The position numbers and the translations under genes are program-made. The notes beneath the pieces are model-generated. The model saw only the letters and a program-made list of their open reading frames with translations, searched no databases and was not told the DNA's origin. From assembly GCA_049518415.1 (NCBI GenBank), contig JBEKRX010000026.1, positions 1 through 64,000 of the forward strand: DNA of 64,000 nucleotides, read 5' to 3'. The stretch is from CAVQND01 sp049518415 (GTDB lineage: Bacteria > Verrucomicrobiota > Verrucomicrobiia > Limisphaerales > UBA8199). This document shows, one piece after another, positions 17,253-25,489 of this stretch; the first letter of the stretch is position 1; every line of letters starts with the position of its first letter.

Positions 17253-17546
17253 ATGGGCCTGACTTTCCATCGCCTGATTCGGAAAGACCTCCGGAGCGTT
17301 CTGGCCTATTACGAAGAGGCGGTTGGGCCTGAACTCGCGAGGCGTTTTTACCAGGAATTCGAAGAGTTGGTCGCAGCCATTGAAAGGAATCCTCGGCGCT
17401 TTCACCTCGTTGCCACTATGCTGCGGCGTGCCAACTTTCGGTCGTTTCCGTACCACCTGCTCTTCCGCGAAACCGAGGCGGGCCCCCGGGTTCTTGTTCT
17501 GCGGCATCACCGGCGACACCCTGACCACGGTGCGGAACGTCAGTGA
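17253..17546 (+). CDS. RelE/ParE-family toxin
   Basis: 97 residues of RelE/ParE fold: FHRLIRKDLRSVLAYYEEAV, GPELARRFYQEFEELVAAIE, then FRSFPYHLLFRETEAGPRVL and a basic tail. RelE members cleave mRNA on the ribosome and ParE members poison gyrase; which applies here cannot be told. It starts 11 bp after the antitoxin gene on the same strand. Length and motifs are complete, so the pair is probably active. Confidence 0.88.
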   Translation: MGLTFHRLIRKDLRSVLAYYEEAVGPELARRFYQEFEELVAAIERNPRRFHLVATMLRRANFRSFPYHLLFRETEAGPRVLVLRHHRRHPDHGAERQ

Positions 17547-17818
17547 GTGGAGCAAGTGGCGCATTGCCCGCCGGAGGAGCGGCCCCTTGAAACCGGCTAG
17601 CGGCCCAGCCTGACCAGATGGAGGCCAGGAGGCTGTCCGGCGCATGAGGGGCCTGGCCCCGGCCTCGCCAGCGCCGAGCTGGGGTCTTTTGGCAGGTGAC
17701 GGGAAGCATCGCGTGTCGAGCCGGTCGGCAAATCCTGGCGTATCCGCCCATTCAACTGCGCCGGTCCCCGCCTCTTCTGGCGGCGCGACGAAAATCGTAG
17801 CGGAGGGGAAACGACGGT

Positions 17819-18271
17819 TCACCGGCCTTGGGGAGTGATCGTCAGTTCTCCTTTGGTGAAGGCATAGACCGTGGCGTGTTTGCACCCGATATGGAAGGTC
17901 AGGACGATCTCGTTGGTGTCGTCCAGGAAACCGAAGGGCACAAACTCCGTGGCCGAGGCCTGGACCCAGTCTTTGGGCTTGGGCGCGAAACCGCACTTAT
18001 CGAGGAAGTCGGACTTGGTGGGGAAGAGGTATTGCGGGTGGGCCGCGCAGTAGCGCCGCGTCTCGGTGGTAAGCAAAGAGAGAATCTCCCCCGCCTCCCA
18101 TTCCTCCGCCATGCCGCGCACCTTGCTGTAGGCACGCGCGATGGCCGGCAACAATAGCGAGGCCAGGATGGTGATGATGGCGAGGACACAGAGCAACTCG
18201 ATCATGGTGACGGCCGCGACGGCGCGGCGGCCGGCCGCTGTTCCGTGCTGTGTTGTCTGAGCCGTGCGCAT
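17819..18271 (-). CDS. Pilin-like protein with prepilin-type N-terminus
   Basis: 150 residues from ATG 18271; a GTG at 18304 would add 11 residues. After a basic leader, VTMIELLCVLAIITILAS forms the hydrophobic pseudopilin helix with the Glu (E of TMIELL) at position 5 after the likely prepilin-peptidase cut. The globular part (YCAAHPQYLFPTKSDFLDKC onward) is short and has no H-X9-DG ending, so it differs from the larger pilin-like proteins in this window. It is likely an envelope-displayed pseudopilin. It stands alone, next to a helicase fragment on the same strand. Confidence 0.72.
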   Translation of the reverse strand: MRTAQTTQHGTAAGRRAVAAVTMIELLCVLAIITILASLLLPAIARAYSKVRGMAEEWEAGEILSLLTTETRRYCAAHPQYLFPTKSDFLDKCGFAPKPKDWVQASATEFVPFGFLDDTNEIVLTFHIGCKHATVYAFTKGELTITPQGR

Positions 18272-18317
18272 GCTGATTTGACCGAGGACCTTCAGACTCC
18301 TCACGGGGGGGATTTGG

Positions 18318-18503
18318 ACTGGCGATCAGTTTGGAGCGCGGGTTGAGCAGGGTTGTCTTGCCCACACCCCCGCCTGTAATGACCAGCGCCCGGCTGGCCA
18401 GCGCCCGGCGGAGCGCCTCACGCCGGCTGGGCGCAAGCTCCTGGCCCGTCAAAGCTTGAGAACGCCTCTTTTCCGGAATTAGGGCGATCCATTGACTTTC
18501 CAT
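18318..18503 (-). pseudogene. Fragment of a RecD-like helicase (Walker A region only)
   Basis: One minus-strand frame reads ELAPSRREALRRALASRALV, ITGGGVGKTTLLNPRSKLIA. This is the Q-motif-like helix plus Walker A loop of RecD/RecD2 superfamily 1B helicases, where intact members have ITGGPGVGKTT; one residue is missing. Nothing of the remaining several hundred residues is present. The fragment runs directly into the pilin-like gene, so it is a remnant. Confidence 0.65.
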
Positions 18504-18530
18504 TTTTCCGAGGGTAATTTGGTGATCGCT

Positions 18531-19352
18531 ATGAAACCGACGCTGCAACTTTTGCGAATGGTGACGGGTTCAATCCTCCTGACAGCGAATTCCTTAACGT
18601 TCGCCGGCACCTGGTCTGACCATTTTTCGCAGAATGTCTTGGGATCCGATTGGCAGGGCGATAGGGACTATTTTTCCATTGTCGATGGCGCCCTAAAAGG
18701 TGTCAGCGCAGAACCAATCGCCCCTGTCCCCTTGCACCGGGTGGAGGTTGGGAAGGACTGGACTGACTACACGGTTGAGTGCCGCATCAACGTTGTGGAA
18801 CCTAACCTGCTGGTTTGCACCAAAGGGGCGTTGGTTCTTCGGGACAACGGTTCTGAAGGCTACGTCTTCGCTCTCCACGTTGCCACGCAGACCATCGAGG
18901 TTTACCGCCTTTCCAATCACGAGCTGCTGCTCTCCAAAGACGCCCCCTTGGAATTGAAAACATGGTATCTCGTGCGCGCGGAGCTTCAGGGCGCGACCAT
19001 GACTTTCTTCGTGGACGATCAACTGATAGGGACGGTGACGGATGATGGCTCCTTGTCAGGCGCAGTCGGTGTGGCTGTTCAGGATGCCCTGGAGGCTCTG
19101 TTTGATGATTTCACCGTTAGGGGACAGAGCATACCCAGTAACGGGCTGGAATTGAGCGTCGGCCAGAAGGTCACCCTGAGTTGGTGGAGTTCCTTAACGA
19201 ATTCCATTCTCAAAGAGACCTCCGAGCTCTCTCCAACAACCGCGTGGAGCACAGTAACGAACACCCCTACCAGCATTGGCGATCAGCTTACGGTCACGTT
19301 GGATCGTTCTCCCGGCAATCACTTCTATATCCTTGTTCCGAAGAGTCCATGA
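18531..19352 (+). CDS. Secreted protein with concanavalin A-like (3-keto-disaccharide hydrolase type) domain
   Basis: 273 residues from ATG 18531. A signal peptide is clear (MKPTLQLLRMVTGSILLTAN to TFAG). The mature domain matches the beta-sandwich of the DUF1080/concanavalin A-like family: WSDHFSQNVLGSDWQGDRDY, a FSIVDGALKG strand, DYTVECRINVV, LVLRDNGSEGYVFALHV, and WYLVRAELQGATMTFFVDDQ. Such domains bind or hydrolyse glycans. No catalytic residues are assignable. The last 70 residues are a Ser/Thr-rich beta tail. It stands alone, and the rhamnose import operon begins 159 bp downstream on the same strand. Confidence 0.75.
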   Translation: MKPTLQLLRMVTGSILLTANSLTFAGTWSDHFSQNVLGSDWQGDRDYFSIVDGALKGVSAEPIAPVPLHRVEVGKDWTDYTVECRINVVEPNLLVCTKGALVLRDNGSEGYVFALHVATQTIEVYRLSNHELLLSKDAPLELKTWYLVRAELQGATMTFFVDDQLIGTVTDDGSLSGAVGVAVQDALEALFDDFTVRGQSIPSNGLELSVGQKVTLSWWSSLTNSILKETSELSPTTAWSTVTNTPTSIGDQLTVTLDRSPGNHFYILVPKSP

Positions 19353-19511
19353 TCCTCATGTGTGCTTTCCGGCTTTCCGAAACCGCCGCTTTTCGACTGA
19401 AACAATCACGATGCACCTCCGTTGATAATGCGTTGCACCTGGCTGAACCGGAACCGGATTCCACCAAGGATTCTGGCGGGCGTCGGCTAGGACTTGCGGA
19501 TTTGGCGCTGC

Positions 19512-21167
19512 ATGAGCGTCCCCCTGCTCCAACTCACCCGGGTCGCGAAGTCCTTCGGCGCCGTGCGGGCGCTCAAAGGGGTTTCGTTCGATCTGCGGCC
19601 GGGCGAGGTGCATGCTTTGCTGGGCGAAAACGGCGCGGGCAAAACCACGCTGATGAAGGTCATCACGGGCGCCCACTCACCGGATGAAGGCGTGCTGGAA
19701 ATCGCCGGCCGTCGAGTGCGCCACCTCAGCCCCGCCGGAGCGCGGCGGCTCGGCATTGCGTGCATCTACCAACAACTGGCCCTGTTTCCGGACCTGACCG
19801 TCGCCGAGAACATCGCGCTGCGCCTGGACACGCCACACGCGCTTGAGCGTGTGCGCCGACAGGCCCAACGCGAGCGCGCCCGGCAACTGCTCCAACGGCT
19901 CGGCGCCGCCGTCTCGCCGGATGCCGAGGTGCGCGGGCTGTCGCTGCCGGCACAGCAGTTGGTGGAAATCGCCTCCGCCCTCGGCGCCGGCGCCCGCATC
20001 ATCATCATGGACGAGCCCACCGCCTCGCTGACCCGCCGCGAGGTCGAACTCCTCTTCAACCTCGTCCGCGGCCTCCGCGCCGACGGCGCCGGCATTATCT
20101 ATATCTCCCATCGCCTGGAAGAGATTTTCCAGTTGGCCGATCGCGTCACCGTGCTCCGGGACGGCGAGAGTGTCGGAACTCGCGTCCTGCGCGCGGAGAA
20201 GCAGCCCCGACCGTGCGATGAAGCGGATCGAGCAGCCCCTGCCCCTGGCTCGGCCCCCACTCCGGCAGCGACGTTGGTGGAAAAAGACGGCGCTGGTGGC
20301 GCGAGGCGCCCGCCGCCCATCGCGGTTCAAAGTGCTGACGCCAACGTCACCGCGGGCGAACTCATCCGCCTTATGGTGGGACGCGAAGTCTCGCAAATCT
20401 ATCCACCCGCCGCGGGCCCGGCCGGGGGCAGCGTGCTTTGCCTCAAAGATGTGGGCTGCGCGGCGGCGGGCGTGCATCAGGTGACGCTTGAGTTGCGCGC
20501 CGGTGAAATCATCGGCCTGGCCGGCCTGGTCGGCGCTGGGCGCACGGAGCTGGCCCGGGTCCTTTTCGGCATCACCCCCGCTGACAGCGGCGAGATGGTC
20601 CTCGCGGGCCAGCCGGTAGCTATTGGTTCACCACGGCAGGCCATTGCACTGGGAATTGCTTATTTGCCCGAAGACCGCCGCCGCCACGGCCTGGTCCTCG
20701 ACCTGCCGGTCGCCGCCAACATCACGATGGCAATCCACCGCCGTCTGTTTCCCGGCGGGTGGCTGCGGCTGGGCGCCGAGCGCTCGCTGGCGCTGGAAAT
20801 GATCCGCGCGCTGGCGATCACGCCGCCGACGCCGGAAACGCCCGCCCGCTCGCTGAGCGGCGGCAACCAGCAGAAAACTGCCCTGGCCCGCTGGCTGGCC
20901 GCCAAGCCCAAAGTGCTGCTCCTGGATGAGCCGACCCAAGGGGTGGATGTGGGCGCCAAGAGCGAAATCCACAAGCTTATCCGCGGCCTGGCCGCCGAGG
21001 GCCTGGCCGTGCTGCTGATTTCCAGCGATCTGCCGGAAGTGCTGGGCATGAGTGATCGCATTGCCGTGATGCGCGGCGGCACCGTGGCGGCCATGTTGCC
21101 GGGCCACAGCGAGGCGCACGTGGTCATGGCCGCCGCCTTGGGCCAGGGCGAAGGGAGCGTCGCATGA
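19512..21167 (+). CDS. Sugar ABC transporter, duplicated ATP-binding subunit (rhamnose type)
   Basis: 551 residues with two fused ABC domains of RbsA/XylG/RhaT type. Domain 1 has Walker A GENGAGKTT, signature LSLPAQQLVEIASAL and Walker B IIIMDEP. Domain 2 has the degenerate P-loop GLVGAGRTEL usual in this family, signature LSGGNQQKTALARWL and Walker B VLLLDEP. Between them sits an Ala/Pro/Arg-rich linker of about 55 residues (around 233-290; PAPGSAPTPAATLVEK) longer than in typical members. It powers uptake with the two permeases and the binding protein downstream. The ATG at 19512 is preferred to one six codons upstream because it directly precedes the conserved first strand. Confidence 0.92.
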   Translation: MSVPLLQLTRVAKSFGAVRALKGVSFDLRPGEVHALLGENGAGKTTLMKVITGAHSPDEGVLEIAGRRVRHLSPAGARRLGIACIYQQLALFPDLTVAENIALRLDTPHALERVRRQAQRERARQLLQRLGAAVSPDAEVRGLSLPAQQLVEIASALGAGARIIIMDEPTASLTRREVELLFNLVRGLRADGAGIIYISHRLEEIFQLADRVTVLRDGESVGTRVLRAEKQPRPCDEADRAAPAPGSAPTPAATLVEKDGAGGARRPPPIAVQSADANVTAGELIRLMVGREVSQIYPPAAGPAGGSVLCLKDVGCAAAGVHQVTLELRAGEIIGLAGLVGAGRTELARVLFGITPADSGEMVLAGQPVAIGSPRQAIALGIAYLPEDRRRHGLVLDLPVAANITMAIHRRLFPGGWLRLGAERSLALEMIRALAITPPTPETPARSLSGGNQQKTALARWLAAKPKVLLLDEPTQGVDVGAKSEIHKLIRGLAAEGLAVLLISSDLPEVLGMSDRIAVMRGGTVAAMLPGHSEAHVVMAAALGQGEGSVA

Positions 21168-21213
21168 GGCGGCCGGCCTTTTTCCTCTTACCTGCAGGCG
21201 TCTAACCCCCCCG

Positions 21214-22143
21214 ATGCGCCGCTATTCCCGCGAACTCTCAGTGGCTGGCGCGTTGCTGGCGGCCCTGCTGGCGCTGGCCGCTTTTGCCCCGGGCTTTTAT
21301 CAGGCGCAGCCGCTGCTCTCGCTGCTGACGCGCGAGGCGCCGGCCCTGGTCGTCGCGTGCGGCATGGCGCTGGTGTTGATCAGCCGGCAAATCGACATCT
21401 CGGTCGGCTCACAATTTGCGGTCTGCAGTGTGTGCGCGGGGCTATTGGCCGCGGCGCAATGGCCGCTGGCCCTGGTGGCCCCGGCGGCAGTTTTGCTCGG
21501 CGCGGCCCTGGGCGCTTTCAATGGCGCCTTGGTCGCCGGGTTGGGTCTGCCGTCCATCGTCGTGACGTTGGCCACGATGGTCGCCTGGCGCGAAGGATTG
21601 CGCTGGTTGCGGCAGGGTCTTTGGGTGGACCTCCCCGATGGCCTCCAATGGTTCGGATTGCGTCAATCCGCCGGCCAGTGGACGCTGATTGGCCTGGCCT
21701 TGGTGGTGTTGGCGGCGCTGGCTCTGGGCAGCCGCCACCTTGCCGCGGGGCGCTTTGTCTATGCTGTCGGGTCCGACGCCGAAGCGGCGCGCCTGGCCGG
21801 CATCCGGCCTCGCCTGACGACGTTCGGGGTCTTCGTGTTCATGGGTGCGCTGGCCGGCTTGGCGGGGATGATGAACGTGGTGCAATCGCCGCAAGTGGAC
21901 CCGAATTCCGGCACCGGTCTGGAGCTGAAAACCATCGCTGCAGCGGTCGTGGGCGGCATCGCCGTATCCGGCGGGCGCGGCAATCTGTGGGGCGTCCTGG
22001 GCGGCCTTTTGCTGCTGGCCTGCGTGAGTCCTGCGCTGACGCACTTGCACGTCGAACCGCATTGGGAAAAGGCGATCCAGGGTGGGATTATCCTGGGCGC
22101 CGTCGCGGCCGAAGGTTTGCATCGGAGAAAAGGAAACCGCTAA
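21214..22143 (+). CDS. Sugar ABC transporter permease 1 (rhamnose type)
   Basis: 309 residues, about 8-10 membrane segments, BPD_transp_2 family (RbsC/AraH/RhaP). The conserved RQIDISVGSQFAVCSVCAG motif after TM3 and the DPNSGTGLELKTIAAAVVGG motif near TM8 are present. It starts 46 bp after the ATPase gene and forms a heterodimer with the second permease. Confidence 0.92.
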   Translation: MRRYSRELSVAGALLAALLALAAFAPGFYQAQPLLSLLTREAPALVVACGMALVLISRQIDISVGSQFAVCSVCAGLLAAAQWPLALVAPAAVLLGAALGAFNGALVAGLGLPSIVVTLATMVAWREGLRWLRQGLWVDLPDGLQWFGLRQSAGQWTLIGLALVVLAALALGSRHLAAGRFVYAVGSDAEAARLAGIRPRLTTFGVFVFMGALAGLAGMMNVVQSPQVDPNSGTGLELKTIAAAVVGGIAVSGGRGNLWGVLGGLLLLACVSPALTHLHVEPHWEKAIQGGIILGAVAAEGLHRRKGNR

Positions 22144-22285
22144 TCTGCGCTAATCTACGCTAATGAGGAACATCTCTTCAAAAGTCGCCACCGTCTTCAA
22201 GAATCGCCACCGAGGCGTGCCGCCCGCCTGACCTTGGGCGCACAAGCACTATGAAGATTAGCGCACATTAGCGAAGATCAGCGGT
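22141..22285. repeat. Inverted short repeat with GCTAAT units between permease genes
   Basis: The left arm TAATCTGCGCTAATCTACGC (22141 on) and a right arm near 22256-22285 (GATTAGCGCACATTAGCGAA) are roughly complementary. Between them GTCGCCACCGTCTTCAA and AATCGCCACCGAGG form a short direct repeat. It fills the 160-bp gap between the two permease genes and may form an intra-operonic hairpin. Confidence 0.6.
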
Positions 22286-22303
22286 TCAAAATCCTTCTTA
22301 ACC

Positions 22304-23296
22304 ATGAGCGGTTCCAGACCAGTTTTCCTGCGCCACGAGACCTTTCTCTTGCTGGTGGTGATAGCGGAATGGCTGTGTTTCAACTCGCTCGGCCGAGGTT
22401 TCGGTTCGCTGGACAACACCTGCGACATCGTCCGGCACTCGGTCGAAATCGGGTTGTTGGCGCTGGCGATGACCCCGGTCATCCTCACTGGCGGCATCGA
22501 CCTGTCGGTCGGTTCGCTGCTCGGCCTTTGCGCCATCCTGTTCGGCAAACTGTGGCGGGATGGCGGTTTGGCGCCCTGGCTGGCCGGCCTCTGCACGCTT
22601 GGCCTCGGCGGGCTGGGGGGCGGGCTCAACGCCACCCTCATTACCCGCCTGCGGCTCCCGCCACTCATCGTCACGCTCGGCACCTGGTCGCTCTTTCGCG
22701 GGCTGGCCGAAGCCGTCACGCGCGGCGTGGATACCTTCACCAATTTCCCCCCGTCATTCCTGTTTCTCGGCCAGGAGCGGCTGGTTGGCGTCCCGGCGCA
22801 GGCCTTCCTGTTGCTGGCCGTGGCGATCGTCGTCTGGCTGCTGGTCCATCGCACGGTCTTCGGCCGCTGCTTTCGGGCCATCGGCTTCGCGCCGGAAGGC
22901 GCCCGCTATGCCGGCATCCCGGTCGAACGGCGCCTGGCGCTGGTGTATGTGCTGGCGGGCCTGGTGGCGGCGCTGGCGGCCATCATTTACACCGCGCGCG
23001 TTGGCCAGGCGCGGGCCGATGCCGGCACCGGCTACGAGCTGTTCGCCATTACCGCGGTCGTGCTCGGCGGCACGAGCATTTTCGGCGGCACCGGGTCGGT
23101 GCATGGCACGCTGCTGGGCGTGGCGGCCCTGGCGGTGCTGAGCAACGGCTTGGTCCATGCCCGCCAACCGCGCGAGGCGACGGGTGTGCTGACCGGGGCC
23201 TTGTTGCTGCTGGCCGTCGCCGGCGGGACACACCTCCCGAAAATCCTCGCCAGGCTGCGTCGGCAATCGCAAACTCATGAATCGAAGACCACATGA
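22304..23296 (+). CDS. Sugar ABC transporter permease 2 (rhamnose type)
   Basis: 330 residues, BPD_transp_2 family, paralogous to the first permease. It shows TGGIDLSVGSLLGLC after TM3 and ADAGTGYELFAITAVVLGGT near TM8, both family hallmarks. It overlaps the binding-protein gene by 4 bp (ATGA), so the two are translationally coupled. Two distinct permeases fit the RhaP/RhaQ arrangement known from rhizobial rhamnose importers. Confidence 0.92.
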   Translation: MSGSRPVFLRHETFLLLVVIAEWLCFNSLGRGFGSLDNTCDIVRHSVEIGLLALAMTPVILTGGIDLSVGSLLGLCAILFGKLWRDGGLAPWLAGLCTLGLGGLGGGLNATLITRLRLPPLIVTLGTWSLFRGLAEAVTRGVDTFTNFPPSFLFLGQERLVGVPAQAFLLLAVAIVVWLLVHRTVFGRCFRAIGFAPEGARYAGIPVERRLALVYVLAGLVAALAAIIYTARVGQARADAGTGYELFAITAVVLGGTSIFGGTGSVHGTLLGVAALAVLSNGLVHARQPREATGVLTGALLLLAVAGGTHLPKILARLRRQSQTHESKTT

Positions 23297-24342
23297 ACCA
23301 CCTCTTGTCGCTCGGTTCCGGCTACGCCCGCCTGCGCTGCTCCTTGGCCGTGGCACTGGTGGCCATGGCGTTCGCCGGCTGCGGCAAATCCTCTGATTCT
23401 GGCGGCGCGGCCGGCACGCCCGCCGGGGCCGGCAAAAAGCTGACCATCGCCCTGTTGCCCAAGTCCAAGGGCAACGCCTACTTCGTCTCCTGCAAGAAAG
23501 GCGCTGAAAGAGCCGCCCTGGAACTCGGCGTGGACCTGGTCTTTGACGGCCCGACCGACCCCGACCCCGCCAAACAAAATGAAATTGTCGAAAACTGGAT
23601 CACCCTGGGCGTGGATGCCATTGCCGCCGCCTGCGAAAACAAGGAAGGCATCTCCACCGCCCTGCGCAAGGCCCGCGCCAAAGGCATCAAGGTCATCACC
23701 TACGACGCCGACGCCCTGCCCGACGCGCGCGAATTCTTCGTCAACCAGGCGACCGCCCGGGGCATCGGCTACGCCCTCATGGACGAGGGCGCCCGGCTCT
23801 GTGGCCAGGAAGGCGACTTCGCCGTTATTATCGGCTCGCTCACGGCCGCCAACCAGGTCGAGTGGCGCAACTATGTCCAGGAGTGCTGCGCCGCCAAGTA
23901 CCCCAGCATGAAGATGGTGGCCTGGCGCCCCTGCGACGATTTCAAAGACAAAGCCCAAAGCGAATGCACGACCCTCCTCAGTGCCTACCCCCATCTCCGG
24001 CTGTTGATCAGCACCACCTCCCTGGGTGTGCCCGGCGCCGCCGAGGCCGTCAAGCAAGCCGGCAAAACCGGCCAAGTCAAAGTGGTCGGCCTGGGCCTGC
24101 CCAACGAAAACCGCCGTTATGTTAAGGAGGGCGTGACCGACAGCGTCATCCTCTGGAAAACCGAAGACCTCGGCTACCTGGCCGTTTATGCCGCCGAAGC
24201 CCTGGCGCGGGGCGCGCTCAAACGCGGCGACCGCAATTTCAAAGCCGGCACGCTCGGCGCCTTCGACATCCAGGGCGACAATATTGTGCTGGGCAAACCC
24301 TTTATCTTCAACAAGGACAACATCGACCAATTCAACTTCTGA
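23293..24342 (+). CDS. Sugar-binding lipoprotein (rhamnose/autoinducer-2 type)
   Basis: 349 residues, type I periplasmic binding fold. The lipoprotein signal ends in AFAGC, so the protein is membrane-anchored. The mature part begins KKLTIALLPKSKGNAYFVSC and contains VDLVFDGPTDPDPAKQNEIV and ISTTSLGVPGAAEAVKQAG, close to RhaS of rhizobial rhamnose uptake and to LsrB-like proteins. It delivers substrate to the two permeases. The mutarotase gene follows immediately, which supports L-rhamnose as substrate. Confidence 0.9.
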   Translation: MNHLLSLGSGYARLRCSLAVALVAMAFAGCGKSSDSGGAAGTPAGAGKKLTIALLPKSKGNAYFVSCKKGAERAALELGVDLVFDGPTDPDPAKQNEIVENWITLGVDAIAAACENKEGISTALRKARAKGIKVITYDADALPDAREFFVNQATARGIGYALMDEGARLCGQEGDFAVIIGSLTAANQVEWRNYVQECCAAKYPSMKMVAWRPCDDFKDKAQSECTTLLSAYPHLRLLISTTSLGVPGAAEAVKQAGKTGQVKVVGLGLPNENRRYVKEGVTDSVILWKTEDLGYLAVYAAEALARGALKRGDRNFKAGTLGAFDIQGDNIVLGKPFIFNKDNIDQFNF

Positions 24343-24343
24343 T

Positions 24344-24658
24344 ATGAAACGCCACGCTTTCATAATGAAGCTCAAGCCCGGTTGCGAGACCGCCTATCGG
24401 CGCCGGCACGAGGAGCTCTGGCCGGAACTCGCCCAGGCTCTGCGCGCGGCCGGCATCTCCGACTACTCCATTTTCCTGGACCCGGAAACGCTCACCCTTT
24501 TTGCGGTCCAGAAACTGACTGACGCGAACACGGCCGCCCAATTGCCCACCCTGCCCGTCGTCCGCCGCTGGTGGGACTGGATGGCCCCGCTGATGGAAAC
24601 CCTCCCGGACAATACGCCGGCAACCCGGGAACTGCCGGAAGTGTTCCACCTCGATTGA
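24344..24658 (+). CDS. rhaM: L-rhamnose mutarotase
   Basis: 104 residues, the normal RhaM length. It interconverts alpha- and beta-L-rhamnopyranose, speeding supply of the anomer used by rhamnose isomerase. The active-site Tyr18 and His22 of the family lie in CETAYRRRHEELWPE, and the conserved Trp pair is in VRRWWDWMAPLME. The dimeric alpha-beta barrel pattern is intact. It starts two bases after the binding-protein stop, as the last gene of the importer operon (ATPase, permease, permease, binding protein, mutarotase), an order close to rhizobial rhaTPQ-S-U sets. No rhamnose isomerase or kinase gene is in this window. Confidence 0.93.
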   Translation: MKRHAFIMKLKPGCETAYRRRHEELWPELAQALRAAGISDYSIFLDPETLTLFAVQKLTDANTAAQLPTLPVVRRWWDWMAPLMETLPDNTPATRELPEVFHLD

Positions 24659-24751
24659 AGGGACCAACCACTGCTGACATCTGCACGGCGATTGGCAGAT
24701 TTGTTCCAGCGTCTTCAGGGTCACGTTCTGGTCGCCCATCTCCGTCGCTAC

Positions 24752-24790
24752 AAAGAAAAAGGCGCAACACTCCTCAAGAGCATTGCGCCT
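24752..24790 (-). terminator. Rho-independent terminator of the HU/H1-like unit
   Basis: On the minus strand AGGCGCAA and TTGCGCCT form a GC-rich stem with a 15-nt loop, followed at once by TTTTTCTTTG. It lies 16 bp after the H1-like gene and is the best terminator in the window. Confidence 0.8.
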
Positions 24791-24805
24791 GGTCAAAAAG
24801 CCGGT

Positions 24806-25186
24806 TTACAGCCTCGACTTGCCAGCGGCTTTGGCCTTCGCCCATCTCGCTTTGGCCGCAAGAGAAAGGGCCTTCTTCCAGGCAGCAGTCATCTTCCTCT
24901 TTGGCTTTTTCACCGGCTGCTCGGGTGCTGCTGTCTGTTTCTTGGTGCCCCTCTTCGCCCATCTCTTGGCAGCCCCAGCTCGAATGTTGGCGATGGCTTG
25001 AGCGCTGAGCTTCTTGCGCTTCTTCCTCCCATTCTTCGGCTTGGCGCGGGGTTCAGTGGCGGCCGGAGCGACCGTCTCAGCCGGAGCGCCAAGGGTCTGG
25101 CTTAGCTCATGCTGGAGTTCCTGGATCTTCTCCTGGAGGTCGGCTGCTTTACGTAGTTGTTGCGGAGACAAGGCAGTAATGTTCAT
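24806..25186 (-). CDS. Histone H1-like, Lys/Ala-rich DNA-binding protein
   Basis: A 126-residue, strongly basic protein. The N-terminus is a short coiled coil (LRKAADLQEKIQELQHELSQ). The rest alternates Lys, Ala and Pro with two copies of an (A)RWAK motif: LSAQAIANIRAGAAKRWAKR and WKKALSLAAKARWAKAKA. Such motifs occur in H1-like nucleoid proteins of Verrucomicrobiota, Chlamydiae and other phyla. It probably binds DNA without sequence specificity. It begins 15 bp after the HU gene on the same strand and is followed by a strong terminator. Confidence 0.78.
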   Translation of the reverse strand: MNITALSPQQLRKAADLQEKIQELQHELSQTLGAPAETVAPAATEPRAKPKNGRKKRKKLSAQAIANIRAGAAKRWAKRGTKKQTAAPEQPVKKPKRKMTAAWKKALSLAAKARWAKAKAAGKSRL

Positions 25187-25201
25187 GCGGGAGCCTTCGA
25201 G

Positions 25202-25489
25202 TTACTTGGGGCGGAGGATTGCGTCTTTGGCCGCTTTGGCGACACGGAACTTCACGACGCGCTTGGCTGGAATCTTGATCGCCGCGCCGGTGGCCGGATT
25301 GCGGCCCATGCGGGCTTTGCGGTGCACCAACACGAGCTTGCCCAGGCCGGGAATAGTGAAGGAGTTCTTGGCGTTCTTGTAAGCCAGCGCCACAAGGGCT
25401 TCGATGGTTTGAACGGCCTGCTTTTTCGTGAGGCCAACGGTTTCCGCGGCCGAGGCGGCGATTTGTGATTTGGTCAATGCTTTTGCCAT
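25202..25489 (-). CDS. HU-family nucleoid DNA-binding protein
   Basis: 95 residues from ATG 25489, the standard HU length; a longer in-frame start at 25534 adds no homologous sequence. MAKALTKSQIAASAAETVGL is the helical N-terminus, FTIPGLGKLVLVHRKARMGR with NPATGAAIKIPAKRVVKFRV is the DNA-binding beta arm with the conserved RNP motif. It bends and compacts DNA as a homodimer. First gene of a two-gene nucleoid unit with the H1-like protein. Confidence 0.94.
   Translation of the reverse strand: MAKALTKSQIAASAAETVGLTKKQAVQTIEALVALAYKNAKNSFTIPGLGKLVLVHRKARMGRNPATGAAIKIPAKRVVKFRVAKAAKDAILRPK

Noticed and set aside
24188..24343. Longer mutarotase starting at 24188
   Set aside because: The extra residues are a frame-shadow of the binding-protein gene; the conserved RhaM N-terminus starts at 24344.
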